Positions 1-8,324 of a DNA stretch of 38,217 nucleotides are shown piece after piece (the first letter of the stretch is position 1; the number at the start of each line of letters is the position of its first letter). The position numbers and the translations under genes were made by a program. The stretch is from an uncultured Selenomonadales bacterium (GTDB taxonomy: Bacteria > Bacillota > Negativicutes > Selenomonadales > Selenomonadaceae). The notes beneath the pieces are model-generated. The model saw only the letters and a program-made list of their open reading frames with translations. It was not told the origin of the DNA and searched no databases. Location of the stretch: assembly GCA_937877655.1 (NCBI GenBank), contig CALFJC010000038.1:1-38217 (forward strand), read 5' to 3'.

Positions 1-91
1 CGGAAAGTCCTTTTCCGCCCTCCAGATAGCCGCCTTCGTATTGATTAGCCGCAACCGCTCCGCCCCAGAGAAAATTTTTCGGAAATGCCAT
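1..91 (-). CDS. 6-phospho-beta-glucosidase, GH1 family (N-terminus only)
   Basis: Only the first 30 codons are in the window; the gene runs off the left edge. The peptide begins MAFPKNFLWGGAVAANQYEG and continues with EGGKGLS, which is the hallmark N-terminus of glycoside hydrolase family 1 phospho-beta-glucosidases (BglA/AscB/BglH type: FP..FLWGGA.AA.Q.EG). These cytosolic enzymes hydrolyse beta-glucosides phosphorylated during PTS uptake. The start is ATG at 91..89, with a GGAGG ribosome site at about 99-104. It is the last gene of a minus-strand series, but a terminator-like hairpin at 222-248 separates it from the toxin-antitoxin-like pair. Substrate and PTS partner cannot be seen. Confidence 0.85.
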   Translation of the reverse strand, partial: MAFPKNFLWGGAVAANQYEGGYLEGGKGLS

Positions 92-221
92 ACAAAATAC
101 CTCCCAAGATAAAATTTGGTAATAGAATAACTTGCCTGCTTAATTTTTGCAATATCAAATTTAACGCGGAGTTATTTCACTCAAAATATTTATTCCGAAA
201 CTTAATTCAGTGTGATGGCAG

Positions 222-248
222 AAAAAAATCCCTGTCAACACTGCAGGG
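222..248 (-). terminator. Rho-independent terminator after the small TA-like pair
   Basis: On the minus strand CCCTG (248-244) pairs with CAGGG (234-230) around a 9-base loop and is followed by seven T residues. The stem is short, so efficiency is uncertain. It lies between the shortened toxin and the GH1 gene. Confidence 0.5.
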
Positions 249-286
249 AAATTATTTCGTTCAAAATTCAAGCACATTGCCAACGT

Positions 287-535
287 TCATTGCAATTTAT
301 TCATCATTTGAAAGCTGTTTGACTTACCGGCATTTGCGGAAGTATTTGCAATGCGCACTTTGTAGAGAGCCGCGCCTTCGGGCAAATTGAATCCTTCAAG
401 TTTGTCGCCAACAAAATTACCCGCCAGTAAATCCGGAAATACAGACTCTATGTCGTCAAGGATTTTTTTGTATTTCTTTTTTCTGATATAGTATTTGACA
501 TCATCATTGATTTTTTTACTCCAAATAATTACCAT
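287..535 (-). CDS. RelE/ParE-like toxin, probably truncated at the C-terminus
   Basis: An 82-residue protein. Its middle reads GDKLEGFNLPEGAALYKVRIANTSA and then NAGKS, which fits the RelE/ParE-fold type II toxins that carry a conserved KVR.AN.S.N.GKS segment (ribosome-dependent mRNA interferases or gyrase poisons). In that family the segment is followed by a strand of the type RVIYY and a further strand with the C-terminal catalytic residues. Here the protein stops after SFQMMNKLQ, and neither of the other two minus-strand frames resumes the family pattern. The toxin is therefore probably inactive or altered. It starts at ATG 535, overlapping the end of the upstream gene by 7 bases, as expected of a translationally coupled toxin-antitoxin pair. 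The family call is moderately sure; truncation is inferred from memory of the family. Confidence 0.55.
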   Translation of the reverse strand: MVIIWSKKINDDVKYYIRKKKYKKILDDIESVFPDLLAGNFVGDKLEGFNLPEGAALYKVRIANTSANAGKSNSFQMMNKLQ

Positions 536-726
536 CTCATCGCAACCTTTTTCTTCGGTACAACGATTTCTTCATCTGCCAATTCGTCTTTTAATTCTTC
601 TCTAAGTCGAGTGATTGCTTCGCGAGCATCGATTTCGGGCAACAAGCCTTTGCGCATCAAGTTAATTTCTTTGCACGATTCGATAATCGATTCTTCGATT
701 GAACAATAACGTTTTTCTCCGTCCAT
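529..726 (-). CDS. Small acidic protein, putative antitoxin partner
   Basis: A 65-residue protein beginning MDGEKRYCSIEESIIESCKE, with a charged, predicted-helical body (ITRLREELKDELADEE) and a basic tail (VPKKKVAMRW). I do not recognise a named DNA-binding family in it. The antitoxin assignment rests on position: it is immediately upstream of, and overlaps by 7 bases, the RelE-like gene, in the usual antitoxin-first order. A GGAGGTAA ribosome site sits about 6 bases before the ATG. It begins only 22 bases after the lon stop codon, so it may be read through from lon. It could instead be an unrelated small protein. Confidence 0.45.
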   Translation of the reverse strand: MDGEKRYCSIEESIIESCKEINLMRKGLLPEIDAREAITRLREELKDELADEEIVVPKKKVAMRW

Positions 727-748
727 AAAAATTTACCTCCGAAAAATT

Positions 749-3067
749 TTATTGAATCAGCGCGGTTTTCAAAACCTCGTCCATATTTTCCACAGTCACG
801 AACTCCAATTTTTCGCGGACACTTTCGGGAATGTCTTCAAGGTCGGGCGCATTTTCTTTCGGCAAAATAATTGTGTGCATACCTTCGCGATAAGCCGCCA
901 AAACTTTTTCTTTCAGCCCGCCAATCGGCAAAACATTTCCGCGAAGAGTAATTTCCCCCGTCATGGCAACATCACTGCGAACTTTTTTCTTCGTCAAAGC
1001 GGAGATCATCGCCGTCGCCATTGTAATTCCCGCGCTCGGTCCGTCTTTGGGAACTGCGCCTTCGGGAACGTGAACATGAATATCATTTTTCTCGTAAAAA
1101 TCGTCGTCGAGTTGCATCAAATCACTGCGACTGCGAATGTAAGTCAAGCCCGCCTGCGCGGATTCCTGCATGACTTCACCGAGTTTGCCCGTCAAAAGCA
1201 ATTTGCCGTTGCCTTTCAAAACAATCGCTTCCGTCGGGAGAATATCGCCGCCGACTTCCGTCCAAGCCATACCCGTTGAAACTCCGATTTGCGGCTGTTT
1301 TTCGGCGCGAGTCTGTAAAAATTTCGGACGCCCGATAAAATCGCGCAGATTTTTTTTCGTAATGTAGACAACGCCTTCATGCCCTTCAACGATTTTCCGC
1401 GCCGCCTTACGACATGCCCGCCCGATTATTCTTTCAAGTTCGCGGACGCCCGACTCCCGCGTATATTCCGCAATAATTTCCTGCAAAACACCCTTCGCAA
1501 AAACCACGTCGCCCTTCTGAAGTCCGTTTTCTTCCTTCTGCCGCTTTGTAAGATAACGGCGGGCAATTTCAAATTTCTCATTCTCCGTGTAACTAGACAG
1601 CGTAATAATCTCCATTCTGTCGCGCAACGGCTTGGGAATTGTGCCCAAATTGTTCGCCGTGACAATCCAGAGAACTTTCGACAAATCAAAAGGCGTGTCG
1701 ATATAATGATCGTTGAAAGAATTATTCTGCGCGGGGTCAAGAACTTCCAAAAGTGCCGCCGAAGGATCGCCCGACCAGCCGTCCTTGCCGAGCTTGTCAA
1801 CTTCGTCAAGCAGAAAGACGGGATTATTTGTTCCCGCTTTTTTTATGCCCTGAATAATTCTTCCCGGCATTGCTCCGACATAAGTTCTCCTGTGCCCGCG
1901 AATTTCGGCTTCATCTCTTATGCCGCCCAAACTCGCTCTGATAAATTTTCTGCCCGTCGCCTTCGCCACCGACGACGCCAATGAAGTTTTTCCGACGCCC
2001 GGCGGACCGACCAAACATAAAATCGGCGCGGGCTTGTCTCTTGTCAAAACTTTTACGGCGAGAAAATCCAAAATGCGCTCCTTGACTTTTTCCAAACCGT
2101 AATGATCTGCATCAAGAATTTTCGCCGCCTCCGTTATGTCCATCGAATCCCGCGAAGATATTTTCCACGGCAAATCTATCAGCCACTCAATGTAAGTGCG
2201 AATTACATTTCCCTCCGACGCCATCGAAGGAATTCTTTCCAGCCTTTTCAATTCCTTCTCGATAATTTCTTCAATTTCTTCGGGATAATCGCCCTCCATC
2301 AATTTACTGCGATACTCCGAAACTTCTTCCGCAACGTCTTCCTCTTCGCCAAGCTCTTTGTGAATCGCCTTAAGTTGTTCGCGCAGATAATGATCCTTCT
2401 GAATTTTTTCAATCTGGTTGCGGACGCGCTTGTTAATCTGAACTTCCATTTGCAAAACTTCAAGTTCGCGAGTCAAAATGCCGTAAAGTTTTTCAAGCCG
2501 CTTCTCCACATTAAGGCAACTCAAAATTTCCTGTTTGCTGTCGAGTTTCAAATTTAAATGGCTTGCTATCAAATCCGCAAGCCGTCCGAAGTCTTCAAGG
2601 ATCGTCACGGCAACAAAAGTTTCCGAAGGAATTCGCTTGCTGAGTTTAACCCACTCCTCGAATTGATGAACGACGCCGCGAACAAGTGCCTCTGTCTCCA
2701 TTGTATCTTCCCAAACGTCTTCGTGAACTTCGACTTCCGCCTCGACATAATTTTTATTTTCCGATTCAAGATATTCCAACATTACGCCGCGATTCATGCC
2801 CTCGACCAAGACGCGGACATTTCCGTCCGGCAATTTGATTATCTGCCGAATTTCGGAGATCGTCCCGACTTCGTAGAGATCTTCTTCTTCTGGCGATTCG
2901 TTATCAATATCCGTTTGCGCAACCAAAAAAACTTTCCGATTTCCGACCATTGCCGCCTCAAGCGCATTAACCGAAGTATCGCGCCCGACATCAAGGTGCA
3001 TTATCATATTCGGAAAGACGACAAGCCCCCTCAGCGGCACAAGCGGCAGAGTAATTTTTTCAGCCAT
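749..3067 (-). CDS. lon: ATP-dependent protease Lon
   Basis: A 772-residue cytosolic AAA+ serine protease that degrades misfolded and regulatory proteins. An N-terminal LON substrate-binding domain starts at about residue 5 (LPLVPLRGLVVFPN), followed by a helical region to about 300. The AAA+ module has Walker A GPPGVGKT at 354-361 and Walker B VFLLDEVDK near 417-425. The C-terminal protease domain has the Ser-Lys dyad: S678 in PKDGPSAG and K721 in GGLKEK. The length matches the family. I start at ATG 3067 (MAEKITLPL), preceded by GGAGGG; the frame stays open 46 codons further upstream into the clpX end, but those residues do not match Lon. It lies 52 bases after clpX, the usual Bacillota order. 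Confidence 0.97.
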   Translation of the reverse strand: MAEKITLPLVPLRGLVVFPNMIMHLDVGRDTSVNALEAAMVGNRKVFLVAQTDIDNESPEEEDLYEVGTISEIRQIIKLPDGNVRVLVEGMNRGVMLEYLESENKNYVEAEVEVHEDVWEDTMETEALVRGVVHQFEEWVKLSKRIPSETFVAVTILEDFGRLADLIASHLNLKLDSKQEILSCLNVEKRLEKLYGILTRELEVLQMEVQINKRVRNQIEKIQKDHYLREQLKAIHKELGEEEDVAEEVSEYRSKLMEGDYPEEIEEIIEKELKRLERIPSMASEGNVIRTYIEWLIDLPWKISSRDSMDITEAAKILDADHYGLEKVKERILDFLAVKVLTRDKPAPILCLVGPPGVGKTSLASSVAKATGRKFIRASLGGIRDEAEIRGHRRTYVGAMPGRIIQGIKKAGTNNPVFLLDEVDKLGKDGWSGDPSAALLEVLDPAQNNSFNDHYIDTPFDLSKVLWIVTANNLGTIPKPLRDRMEIITLSSYTENEKFEIARRYLTKRQKEENGLQKGDVVFAKGVLQEIIAEYTRESGVRELERIIGRACRKAARKIVEGHEGVVYITKKNLRDFIGRPKFLQTRAEKQPQIGVSTGMAWTEVGGDILPTEAIVLKGNGKLLLTGKLGEVMQESAQAGLTYIRSRSDLMQLDDDFYEKNDIHVHVPEGAVPKDGPSAGITMATAMISALTKKKVRSDVAMTGEITLRGNVLPIGGLKEKVLAAYREGMHTIILPKENAPDLEDIPESVREKLEFVTVENMDEVLKTALIQ

Positions 3068-3119
3068 TAAAATTCCCTCCTTTAGGAAAAAAGCAGGGAT
3101 ATTTTCCCCGCTCTCCAAG

Positions 3120-4376
3120 TTATCCGTTAGCTGTTCTTCTAATTTTTTTTGTATTCGCCCTGAGTCTCGGCTCTTGATTGTACAAAATATCTTCCTTCGT
3201 GACATTGCAAATTGTGTTGCCGCCGATTGAAGGTACCTCGAACATTACATTGCGCATGACTCGTTCAAGAATAGATCTTAAGCCTCGCGCTCCCGTCTTG
3301 CGTTGAATTGCTTCCCGCGCTATCAGTTGAAGGGCTTCGTCCTCAAAAGTGAGTCTTGAGCCGTCCATTTCCATCAGCTTTTGATATTGTTTGACAAGCG
3401 CATTTTTCGGCTTGGTCAAAATTTTTACCAAAGCATTTTCATCCAAAGCGTCAAGCGTTACGATTATCGGCAGGCGTCCGACAAATTCGGGTATCAGCCC
3501 GTCTTTTATCAAATCATCGGGCAAAACGTCCTTCAAAATTTCTCCGACATTTCTTTCTCCGTCCGAAAAAACTTTTGCGCCGAAGCCCAGTTGCCCGCCT
3601 CGCGTCCGCGCCTCGATAACTTTATCAAGATCGTTGAACGCGCCGCCGCATATGAACAAAATATTTTTCGTGTCCATTGCGACGTATTCGGGCGGCTGTC
3701 CCTGTTTGGTGGGAATGGGAACATTGATTTTTGTTCCCTCCAAAATTTTCAAAAGAGATTGTTGAACTCCTTCGCCCGAAATATCGCGGTACATGCCGGG
3801 CTTGCGAGCGATTTTGTCAACTTCATCTATGTAAATTATTCCGCGCTCCGCCTTGTAAACGTCGCCTTTGGCAGAATGAATCAGCGAAAGCAAAACATCT
3901 TCGGTATCTTCGCCGACATAGCCCGCCTCCGTCAAAGAATTTGCATCGACAATGGCAAGCGGCACATTCAAAATTTTCGCCAGAGTTTGCGCCAAAAGAG
4001 TTTTGCCGCTGCCCGTCGGACCGATCATCAAAATATTTGATTTTTGAAGTTCAAGTCCTTCCTTGCCGACGGGGTGATGCCCGATTCTTTTATAGTGATT
4101 GTAAACGGCGACCGAAACGGTTTTTTTGGCTTCGGTTTGCCCGATAATGTATTCGTCGAGCTTGGCGCAAATTTCTTTCGGCTTGGGCAATCTGTCGGTG
4201 CCGACAATTTCTTCTTCGTCTTCTTCCAAATCCTTCTGCAAAATTTCGTTGCAGAGTTCAACGCAACTGTCGCAAATGTAAACGCCCGTTCCCGCTATCA
4301 ATTTTCTTACGCTGTGCTCCGATTTTCCGCAGAAAGAACATTTTAACGTATCGCGATCTTTGCCGAATTTCAACAC
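3120..4376 (-). CDS. clpX: ATP-dependent Clp protease ATP-binding subunit ClpX
   Basis: A 418-residue AAA+ unfoldase that recognises substrates and feeds them to ClpP. The N-terminal zinc-binding domain has four cysteines at residues 13, 16, 35 and 38 (CSFC...CDSC). Walker A GPTGSGKT is near residue 120 and Walker B IIYIDEVDKIA follows. The pore and sensor regions (GVQQSLLKILEGT, GGAFNDLD) and the C-terminal sequence RKTGARGLRSILE are typical. The start is GTG at 4376..4374, behind a GGGGGTGA ribosome site. The last dozen residues (RLRANTKKIRRTANG) are basic and probably variable. It follows clpP by 61 bases that include a heptamer repeat. Confidence 0.97.
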   Translation of the reverse strand: MLKFGKDRDTLKCSFCGKSEHSVRKLIAGTGVYICDSCVELCNEILQKDLEEDEEEIVGTDRLPKPKEICAKLDEYIIGQTEAKKTVSVAVYNHYKRIGHHPVGKEGLELQKSNILMIGPTGSGKTLLAQTLAKILNVPLAIVDANSLTEAGYVGEDTEDVLLSLIHSAKGDVYKAERGIIYIDEVDKIARKPGMYRDISGEGVQQSLLKILEGTKINVPIPTKQGQPPEYVAMDTKNILFICGGAFNDLDKVIEARTRGGQLGFGAKVFSDGERNVGEILKDVLPDDLIKDGLIPEFVGRLPIIVTLDALDENALVKILTKPKNALVKQYQKLMEMDGSRLTFEDEALQLIAREAIQRKTGARGLRSILERVMRNVMFEVPSIGGNTICNVTKEDILYNQEPRLRANTKKIRRTANG

Positions 4377-4395
4377 GCTCTCACCCCCAACTTAA

Positions 4396-4426
4396 TTAGG
4401 TTTTAGGTTTTAGGTTTTAGGTTTTA
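4396..4426. repeat. Heptamer short tandem repeat (GGTTTTA)n
   Basis: Four head-to-tail GGTTTTA units at 4399-4426, preceded by TTA, lie in the gap between clpP and clpX. Directly next to it (4427-4441) is TTCCTGGTTCCTAAT, whose reverse complement resembles the purine-rich repeat upstream of galE. There is no coding potential. Confidence 0.8.
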
Positions 4427-4437
4427 GTTCCTGGTTC

Positions 4438-5034
4438 CTAATTACTTTTCGGCGGTCGGTTGATGACGTCATCAATCAAGCCGTAAGCTTTGGCGTCTTC
4501 CGCCGTCATAAAATTATCTCGCTCGGTATCAGCCATAACTTTTTCTCTCGGTTGCCCGGTATGGCGACAGAGAATATCATTTCCCACTTCGCGCAGTCTC
4601 AAAATTTCCCGCGCTTGAATTTGAATATCCGTCGATTGCCCGCTTGCGCCGCCCAACGGCTGATGAATCATAATTCTTGCAAGCGGCAAGGCAAATCTTT
4701 TTCCGTGTGCTCCCGAAGTCAAAAGCAGACTGCCCATGCTCGCCGCCTGCCCGATACAAATTGTCGAAACATCGGGTTTAATATACTGCATTGTATCATA
4801 AATCGCAAGCCCTGCCGTCACAATGCCGCCGGGGCTGTTTATGTAAAGATGAATATCTTTATCAGGGTCTTCGCTCTCCAAGAAAAGAAGTTGCGCAACA
4901 ACCGAATTGGCAACGTCATCATTTATCGGACCGCCGAGAAAAACAATTCTGTCCTTTAGCAGGCGGGAATAAATATCGTAGGCGCGCTCGCCGTAGCTTG
5001 TCTTTTCAATAACCATCGGCACATAGTAAGCCAT
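4438..5034 (-). CDS. clpP: ATP-dependent Clp protease proteolytic subunit ClpP
   Basis: A 198-residue serine peptidase that forms the proteolytic barrel used by ClpX. The catalytic triad is visible as S99 (GQAASMGS), H124 (RIMIHQPLGG) and D173 (ADTERDNF), with the usual family spacing. I start at ATG 5034 (MAYYVPMVIEKT), preceded by GAGGTGAG; 14 extra upstream in-frame codons fall in the terminator region and are unlikely to be translated. A strong terminator lies between tig and clpP, so clpP-clpX-lon may need read-through or a promoter I did not resolve. Confidence 0.97.
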   Translation of the reverse strand: MAYYVPMVIEKTSYGERAYDIYSRLLKDRIVFLGGPINDDVANSVVAQLLFLESEDPDKDIHLYINSPGGIVTAGLAIYDTMQYIKPDVSTICIGQAASMGSLLLTSGAHGKRFALPLARIMIHQPLGGASGQSTDIQIQAREILRLREVGNDILCRHTGQPREKVMADTERDNFMTAEDAKAYGLIDDVINRPPKSN

Positions 5035-5049
5035 AATTCTCACCTCAAA

Positions 5050-5089
5050 AAATTTTTTTAAAAAAGGGCGTTTCAACTGTCACGCCCTT
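5050..5089 (-). terminator. Rho-independent terminator after tig
   Basis: On the minus strand AAGGGCGT (5089-5082) pairs with ACGCCCTT (5071-5064) around a 10-base loop, followed by a T-rich run down to about 5050. It sits between the tig stop and the clpP start. Confidence 0.8.
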
Positions 5090-5098
5090 AGGAAATTT

Positions 5099-6502
5099 TT
5101 ATTTCTCTTCAGTTTTTTCGGCAGGAGCCGCTTCTTTTAATTTTTCCGCTTCAACGGGAGCGGGTTCCGTAACTTTTTCCGGCTCAACGGGAGCAGGTTC
5201 CGCAACTTTTTCCGCGCCCGCCATGTTGTCGACGATAAATCTCATTGCCTTGCGACGACGAATCGAGCTTGCGACGTTGAGAAGTTGTCCGCTCTCTTTG
5301 AGATATTTCGCAATTTGTTTCGGCGGTGTGCGATACATTTGCGCCATCATCGCAATTTCAAAATCCAATTCGCCTTGTTCAACGCTGAGATGTTCTTTGT
5401 TCGCAACATTTTCAAGTAAAATGTCCGTCAAAACATTTTTCTTGGCGGCTTCGCGATAATCCTCGCGCATTTGATCCATGTCGAGACCCGAAAACGCCAT
5501 ATATTGATCAAGTTTCATGCCTTGCGTCTGAAGTTGCGCGTCGAGCTCGTTAATCATTTGCGTTATCCGATTTTCAATCATGACGGGCGGCAAATCGACA
5601 GTCATATTTTCAACGGCTTTATCCAAAACCGCTTGACGTTGTGCCTCAACTGCGCGGCGTTCGGCATTTGCCTCCATGTTTTTGCGAATGTCGGCTTTAT
5701 ATTCGTCGAGAGTTTGAAACGTGCTGACTTTCTTGACAAACTCGTCGTTGAGTTCGGGCAGTTCGCGATGCTTAATGCTGTTGATTTTGCAAGCAAACTC
5801 GGCGTCTTTGCCCGCAACGTCTTTTGAATGATAATTTTCGGGGAAAGTGACTTTGACTGTGCGATCCTCGCCGATTTTTGCGCCGATAAGTTGTTCCTCA
5901 AAGTCGCCGATAAATTTATGCGAGCCGATTTCCAAAGGAGCGTCTTTGGCTTCGCCGCCCGCAAATTTTTCTCCGTCGACAGTGCCGGTATAATCCAACG
6001 TGATAAAATCGCCGTCAACAATCGCATCGCCTTCCGCCGCGTCGATTAAGTTCGCATGATGACTGCGCATTGCCTGAACTTGTTTATCAACTTCTTCGTC
6101 CGTGACGGGCTCGACAATTTTTTCTGCGTCAAGATTTTTGTATTCGCCGAGCGTGACTTGCGGAAAGGGAGTAAAAGTCAAAGTGAAAACAAAATCTTTG
6201 CCTTCTTCGTTCGTGATAACTTCCGCTTTATTTTCGCTGACGGGCGTCAAACCCAAAATTCTGAGAGCCTCGCGAGTCGATTTTTGGATAAGCATATCGC
6301 TTGCTTCGTTTATGAGAGCTTCTTTGCCCAATCTTTGTTCAAGAATCGCTTTGGGAACTTTGCCCTTGCGAAAACCGGGAATGTTCACGCGTTCGGCAAG
6401 AATTTTCGCGGCGTTTTTAATTTCTCCGGAAAAATTTTTCGCATCTTCAGTGATCGTCAACTCGATATTGTAATCGTCTATCTTCTTTTGAGTGAGTTTC
6501 AA
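5099..6502 (-). CDS. tig: Trigger factor, ribosome-associated chaperone
   Basis: A 467-residue chaperone and peptidyl-prolyl isomerase that binds nascent chains at the ribosome exit. The N-terminal ribosome-binding domain carries the signature region NIPGFRKGKVPKAILEQRLG near residues 40-60. An FKBP-type domain follows at about 160-245 (GDFITLDYTGTVDGEKFAGG), then the helical C-terminal chaperone domain. The tail after about residue 425 is an acidic, proline/alanine-rich repeat built on EPAPVE.EK units, longer than I expect for typical trigger factors. The start is TTG at 6502..6500, chosen because AAGGAGGT lies 8 bases upstream and MKLTQKKIDDYNIEL fits the family. Confidence 0.95.
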   Translation of the reverse strand: MKLTQKKIDDYNIELTITEDAKNFSGEIKNAAKILAERVNIPGFRKGKVPKAILEQRLGKEALINEASDMLIQKSTREALRILGLTPVSENKAEVITNEEGKDFVFTLTFTPFPQVTLGEYKNLDAEKIVEPVTDEEVDKQVQAMRSHHANLIDAAEGDAIVDGDFITLDYTGTVDGEKFAGGEAKDAPLEIGSHKFIGDFEEQLIGAKIGEDRTVKVTFPENYHSKDVAGKDAEFACKINSIKHRELPELNDEFVKKVSTFQTLDEYKADIRKNMEANAERRAVEAQRQAVLDKAVENMTVDLPPVMIENRITQMINELDAQLQTQGMKLDQYMAFSGLDMDQMREDYREAAKKNVLTDILLENVANKEHLSVEQGELDFEIAMMAQMYRTPPKQIAKYLKESGQLLNVASSIRRRKAMRFIVDNMAGAEKVAEPAPVEPEKVTEPAPVEAEKLKEAAPAEKTEEK

Positions 6503-6541
6503 AATTTTTGACCTCCTTGTTTTTTGTGTAATGCGGCGATT

Positions 6542-6570
6542 ATATTAGCACAGGCTTTTAAAAATTACAA
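6542..6570 (-). promoter_or_regulatory. Sigma-A-type promoter for tig
   Basis: On the minus strand a -35 TTGTAA (6570-6565) and an extended -10 TGC-TAATAT (6547-6542 for the hexamer) are separated by 17 bases. It lies about 40 bases upstream of the tig start. Confidence 0.55.
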
Positions 6571-6588
6571 GCCGTCCGCGGAGCTTAT

Positions 6589-6731
6589 CCCCCCTTTGTC
6601 AAAGCGTGACTGTTTACAACTTTTCTTTTGCTACGCCCAAAAGAAAAGTTGCCAAAAGAAAAGGGCGTTTGCCCCGCAATAGAAACATCCTGTTTCTGTT
6701 GCGGGCGGGCGCACGTCCTGTGCGCCCGTGC
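6589..6731. repeat. Dispersed hairpin repeat, copy A
   Basis: First of three copies in the window (others at 32840-33032 and 38139-38217). Parts in plus-strand order: a C-run and short CTTTG/CAAAG hairpin at the left edge; ACTTTTCTTTTG...CAAAAGAAAAGT perfect inverted arms; CCCGCAA..GAAAC (6673-6686) pairing with GTTTC..TTGCGGG (6692-6705) around loop ATCCT; and GGGCGCAC (6707-6714) pairing with GTGCGCCC (6720-6727) around loop GTCCT. It fills most of the 371-base gap between gatA and tig. Reading frames through it are not genes. Confidence 0.85.
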
Positions 6732-6781
6732 CCCACTTCGATTCTGTCTTCTTTTCGCATTATGAATTGCGAATTTCTTTA

Positions 6782-6820
6782 CTTTCAATCTTTCAATCTT
6801 TCCATCTTTCCATCTTTGAC
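6782..6820. repeat. Octamer short tandem repeat (CTTTCMAT)n
   Basis: CTTTCAAT twice, then CTTTCCAT twice, then a partial CTTTGAC. The rest of the gap up to the gatA stop (6821-6873) shows nothing I can name. Confidence 0.75.
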
Positions 6821-6873
6821 TGTACGCCCGTTCTTTTGCTCCGATTGAATTTTTGTTTATATTTTCATATGGA

Positions 6874-8301
6874 TTAAGTTTGCTCGTAGGTAAAAGCCGC
6901 ACGCAAAATTGTTTCTTCGTCAAGTGCTTTGCCGATTAATTGAAAACCGAGCGGCAAATTATTTTTGTTGACGCCGCAAGGAATTGAAATGCCCGGCAAG
7001 CCCGCCAAATTTACGGGCACGGTGCAAATGTCCTGCAGATACATTTTCAATGGGTCGGAAGTCATTTCGCCGATTTTAAATGCGGCATTCGGAGTCGTCG
7101 GCGTAAGAATCAAATCAACTTTTTTGAAGGCGTCGATAAAATCTTTTTGAATCAGCGTCCGAACTTTCAACGCCTTGAGATAATAAGCGTCGTAATAGCC
7201 CGCACTCAAAGCGTAGTTGCCAATCATGATGCGCCGCTTGACTTCCTCGCCGAATTTTTCTGTGCGAGTGTTCGTCATCATTTCGACAACGTCCGCGCCG
7301 TCAACGCGAGCCCCGTAACTTACTCCGTCATAACGTTCAAGATTCGTTGCGGCTTCGGCGGGCGCAATCAGATAATAAGTCGCAATGGCGTATTCGGTGT
7401 GCGGCAAACTCAATTCGACAATTTCCGCGCCGAGACTTTCAAATTTTTTCGCGACGTTGCGAATTGCCGTTTCAACTTCGGCATCAATGCCCTTAACAAA
7501 ATATTCTTTCGGCAAACCGATTTTCAAACCTTTAACGTCGGAGATCAAACTTTTTGTAAAGTCGGGAACCTGCGCGGCGGTCGAAGTGGAATCCATTTCA
7601 TCATGTCCGCAAATCGCATTCAAAACCAGTGCGCAATCTGTTACGTCGCGAGTTATCGGACCGATTTGATCCAACGAAGAAGCAAAGGCAACAAGTCCGT
7701 AACGAGAAATTCTTCCGTAAGTGGGTTTGAATCCTACGACGCCGCAAAAACTTGCAGGTTGACGAATTGAACCGCCGGTATCGGAGCCCAGAGAAAAAAT
7801 CGCCTCGCCGCCCGCAACTGCCGCCGCACTGCCGCCCGAAGAACCGCCCGGTACACAATCATAATTATGCGGGTTGTGAGTTGTATGGAAACCGGAATTT
7901 TCGGTTGAGCCGCCCATTGCAAATTCATCAAGGTTTGCTTTGCCGATTAAAATCGAATTCTGCGCGGCGAGCTTTTTATAAGCTGTCGCGTCGTAAGGCG
8001 GAATAAAATTTTCAAGGATTTTTGACGCGCAAGTTGTCCGAATGCCTTTCGTGCAAATGTTGTCCTTAATCGCGCAGGGAATTCCTTCGAGCGGAAAAAT
8101 TTTTTCGCCGCAAGAAATTTTTTCGTCAACAAGTTTGGCGTCCGCCGTCGCCTTGTCGCGAGTCAATGTCAAATACGCGCCGATTTTTTCTTCAACCTCG
8201 TCAATGCGCGAAAAAATATCGGCAGTCAATTCTGCCGCAGAAATTTTTTTTGTCTGTAAAAGTTCGTGAAGTTCATGAGCCGTTTTGTTATATAAACTCA
8301 A
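6874..8301 (-). CDS. gatA: Aspartyl/glutamyl-tRNA(Asn/Gln) amidotransferase subunit A
   Basis: A 475-residue amidase subunit that releases ammonia from glutamine for conversion of Glu-tRNA(Gln) or Asp-tRNA(Asn). The amidase-signature catalytic triad is visible: K79 (CAIKDNI), S154 (PGGSSGGSAA) and S178 (SDTGGSIRQPAS). The length matches the family. The start is TTG at 8301..8299 (MSLYNKTAHEL), behind GGGAGGT. It is separated from gatC by an acetolactate decarboxylase gene and a tandem repeat, and gatB is not downstream (tig follows instead), so gatB must lie elsewhere. Confidence 0.96.
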   Translation of the reverse strand: MSLYNKTAHELHELLQTKKISAAELTADIFSRIDEVEEKIGAYLTLTRDKATADAKLVDEKISCGEKIFPLEGIPCAIKDNICTKGIRTTCASKILENFIPPYDATAYKKLAAQNSILIGKANLDEFAMGGSTENSGFHTTHNPHNYDCVPGGSSGGSAAAVAGGEAIFSLGSDTGGSIRQPASFCGVVGFKPTYGRISRYGLVAFASSLDQIGPITRDVTDCALVLNAICGHDEMDSTSTAAQVPDFTKSLISDVKGLKIGLPKEYFVKGIDAEVETAIRNVAKKFESLGAEIVELSLPHTEYAIATYYLIAPAEAATNLERYDGVSYGARVDGADVVEMMTNTRTEKFGEEVKRRIMIGNYALSAGYYDAYYLKALKVRTLIQKDFIDAFKKVDLILTPTTPNAAFKIGEMTSDPLKMYLQDICTVPVNLAGLPGISIPCGVNKNNLPLGFQLIGKALDEETILRAAFTYEQT

Positions 8302-8324
8302 ATTTTTTTACCTCCCGATGTCGT

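Noticed and set aside
85..390. 101-codon plus-strand frame at the left edge
   Set aside because: It overlaps the GH1 start, a terminator and the toxin gene in antisense, and resembles no family.
3068..3205. 46-codon upstream extension of lon
   Set aside because: It overlaps the clpX end and does not match Lon; the ATG at 3067 has a ribosome site and the family N-terminus.
4396..4441. CRISPR array from the heptamer repeat
   Set aside because: The units are contiguous and only 7 bases, with no spacers.
6585..6923. Open frame of 112 codons on the minus strand
   Set aside because: It is the reading of repeat copy A and the octamer tract. A similar frame arises from copy B, so the likeness is repeat DNA, not protein conservation.
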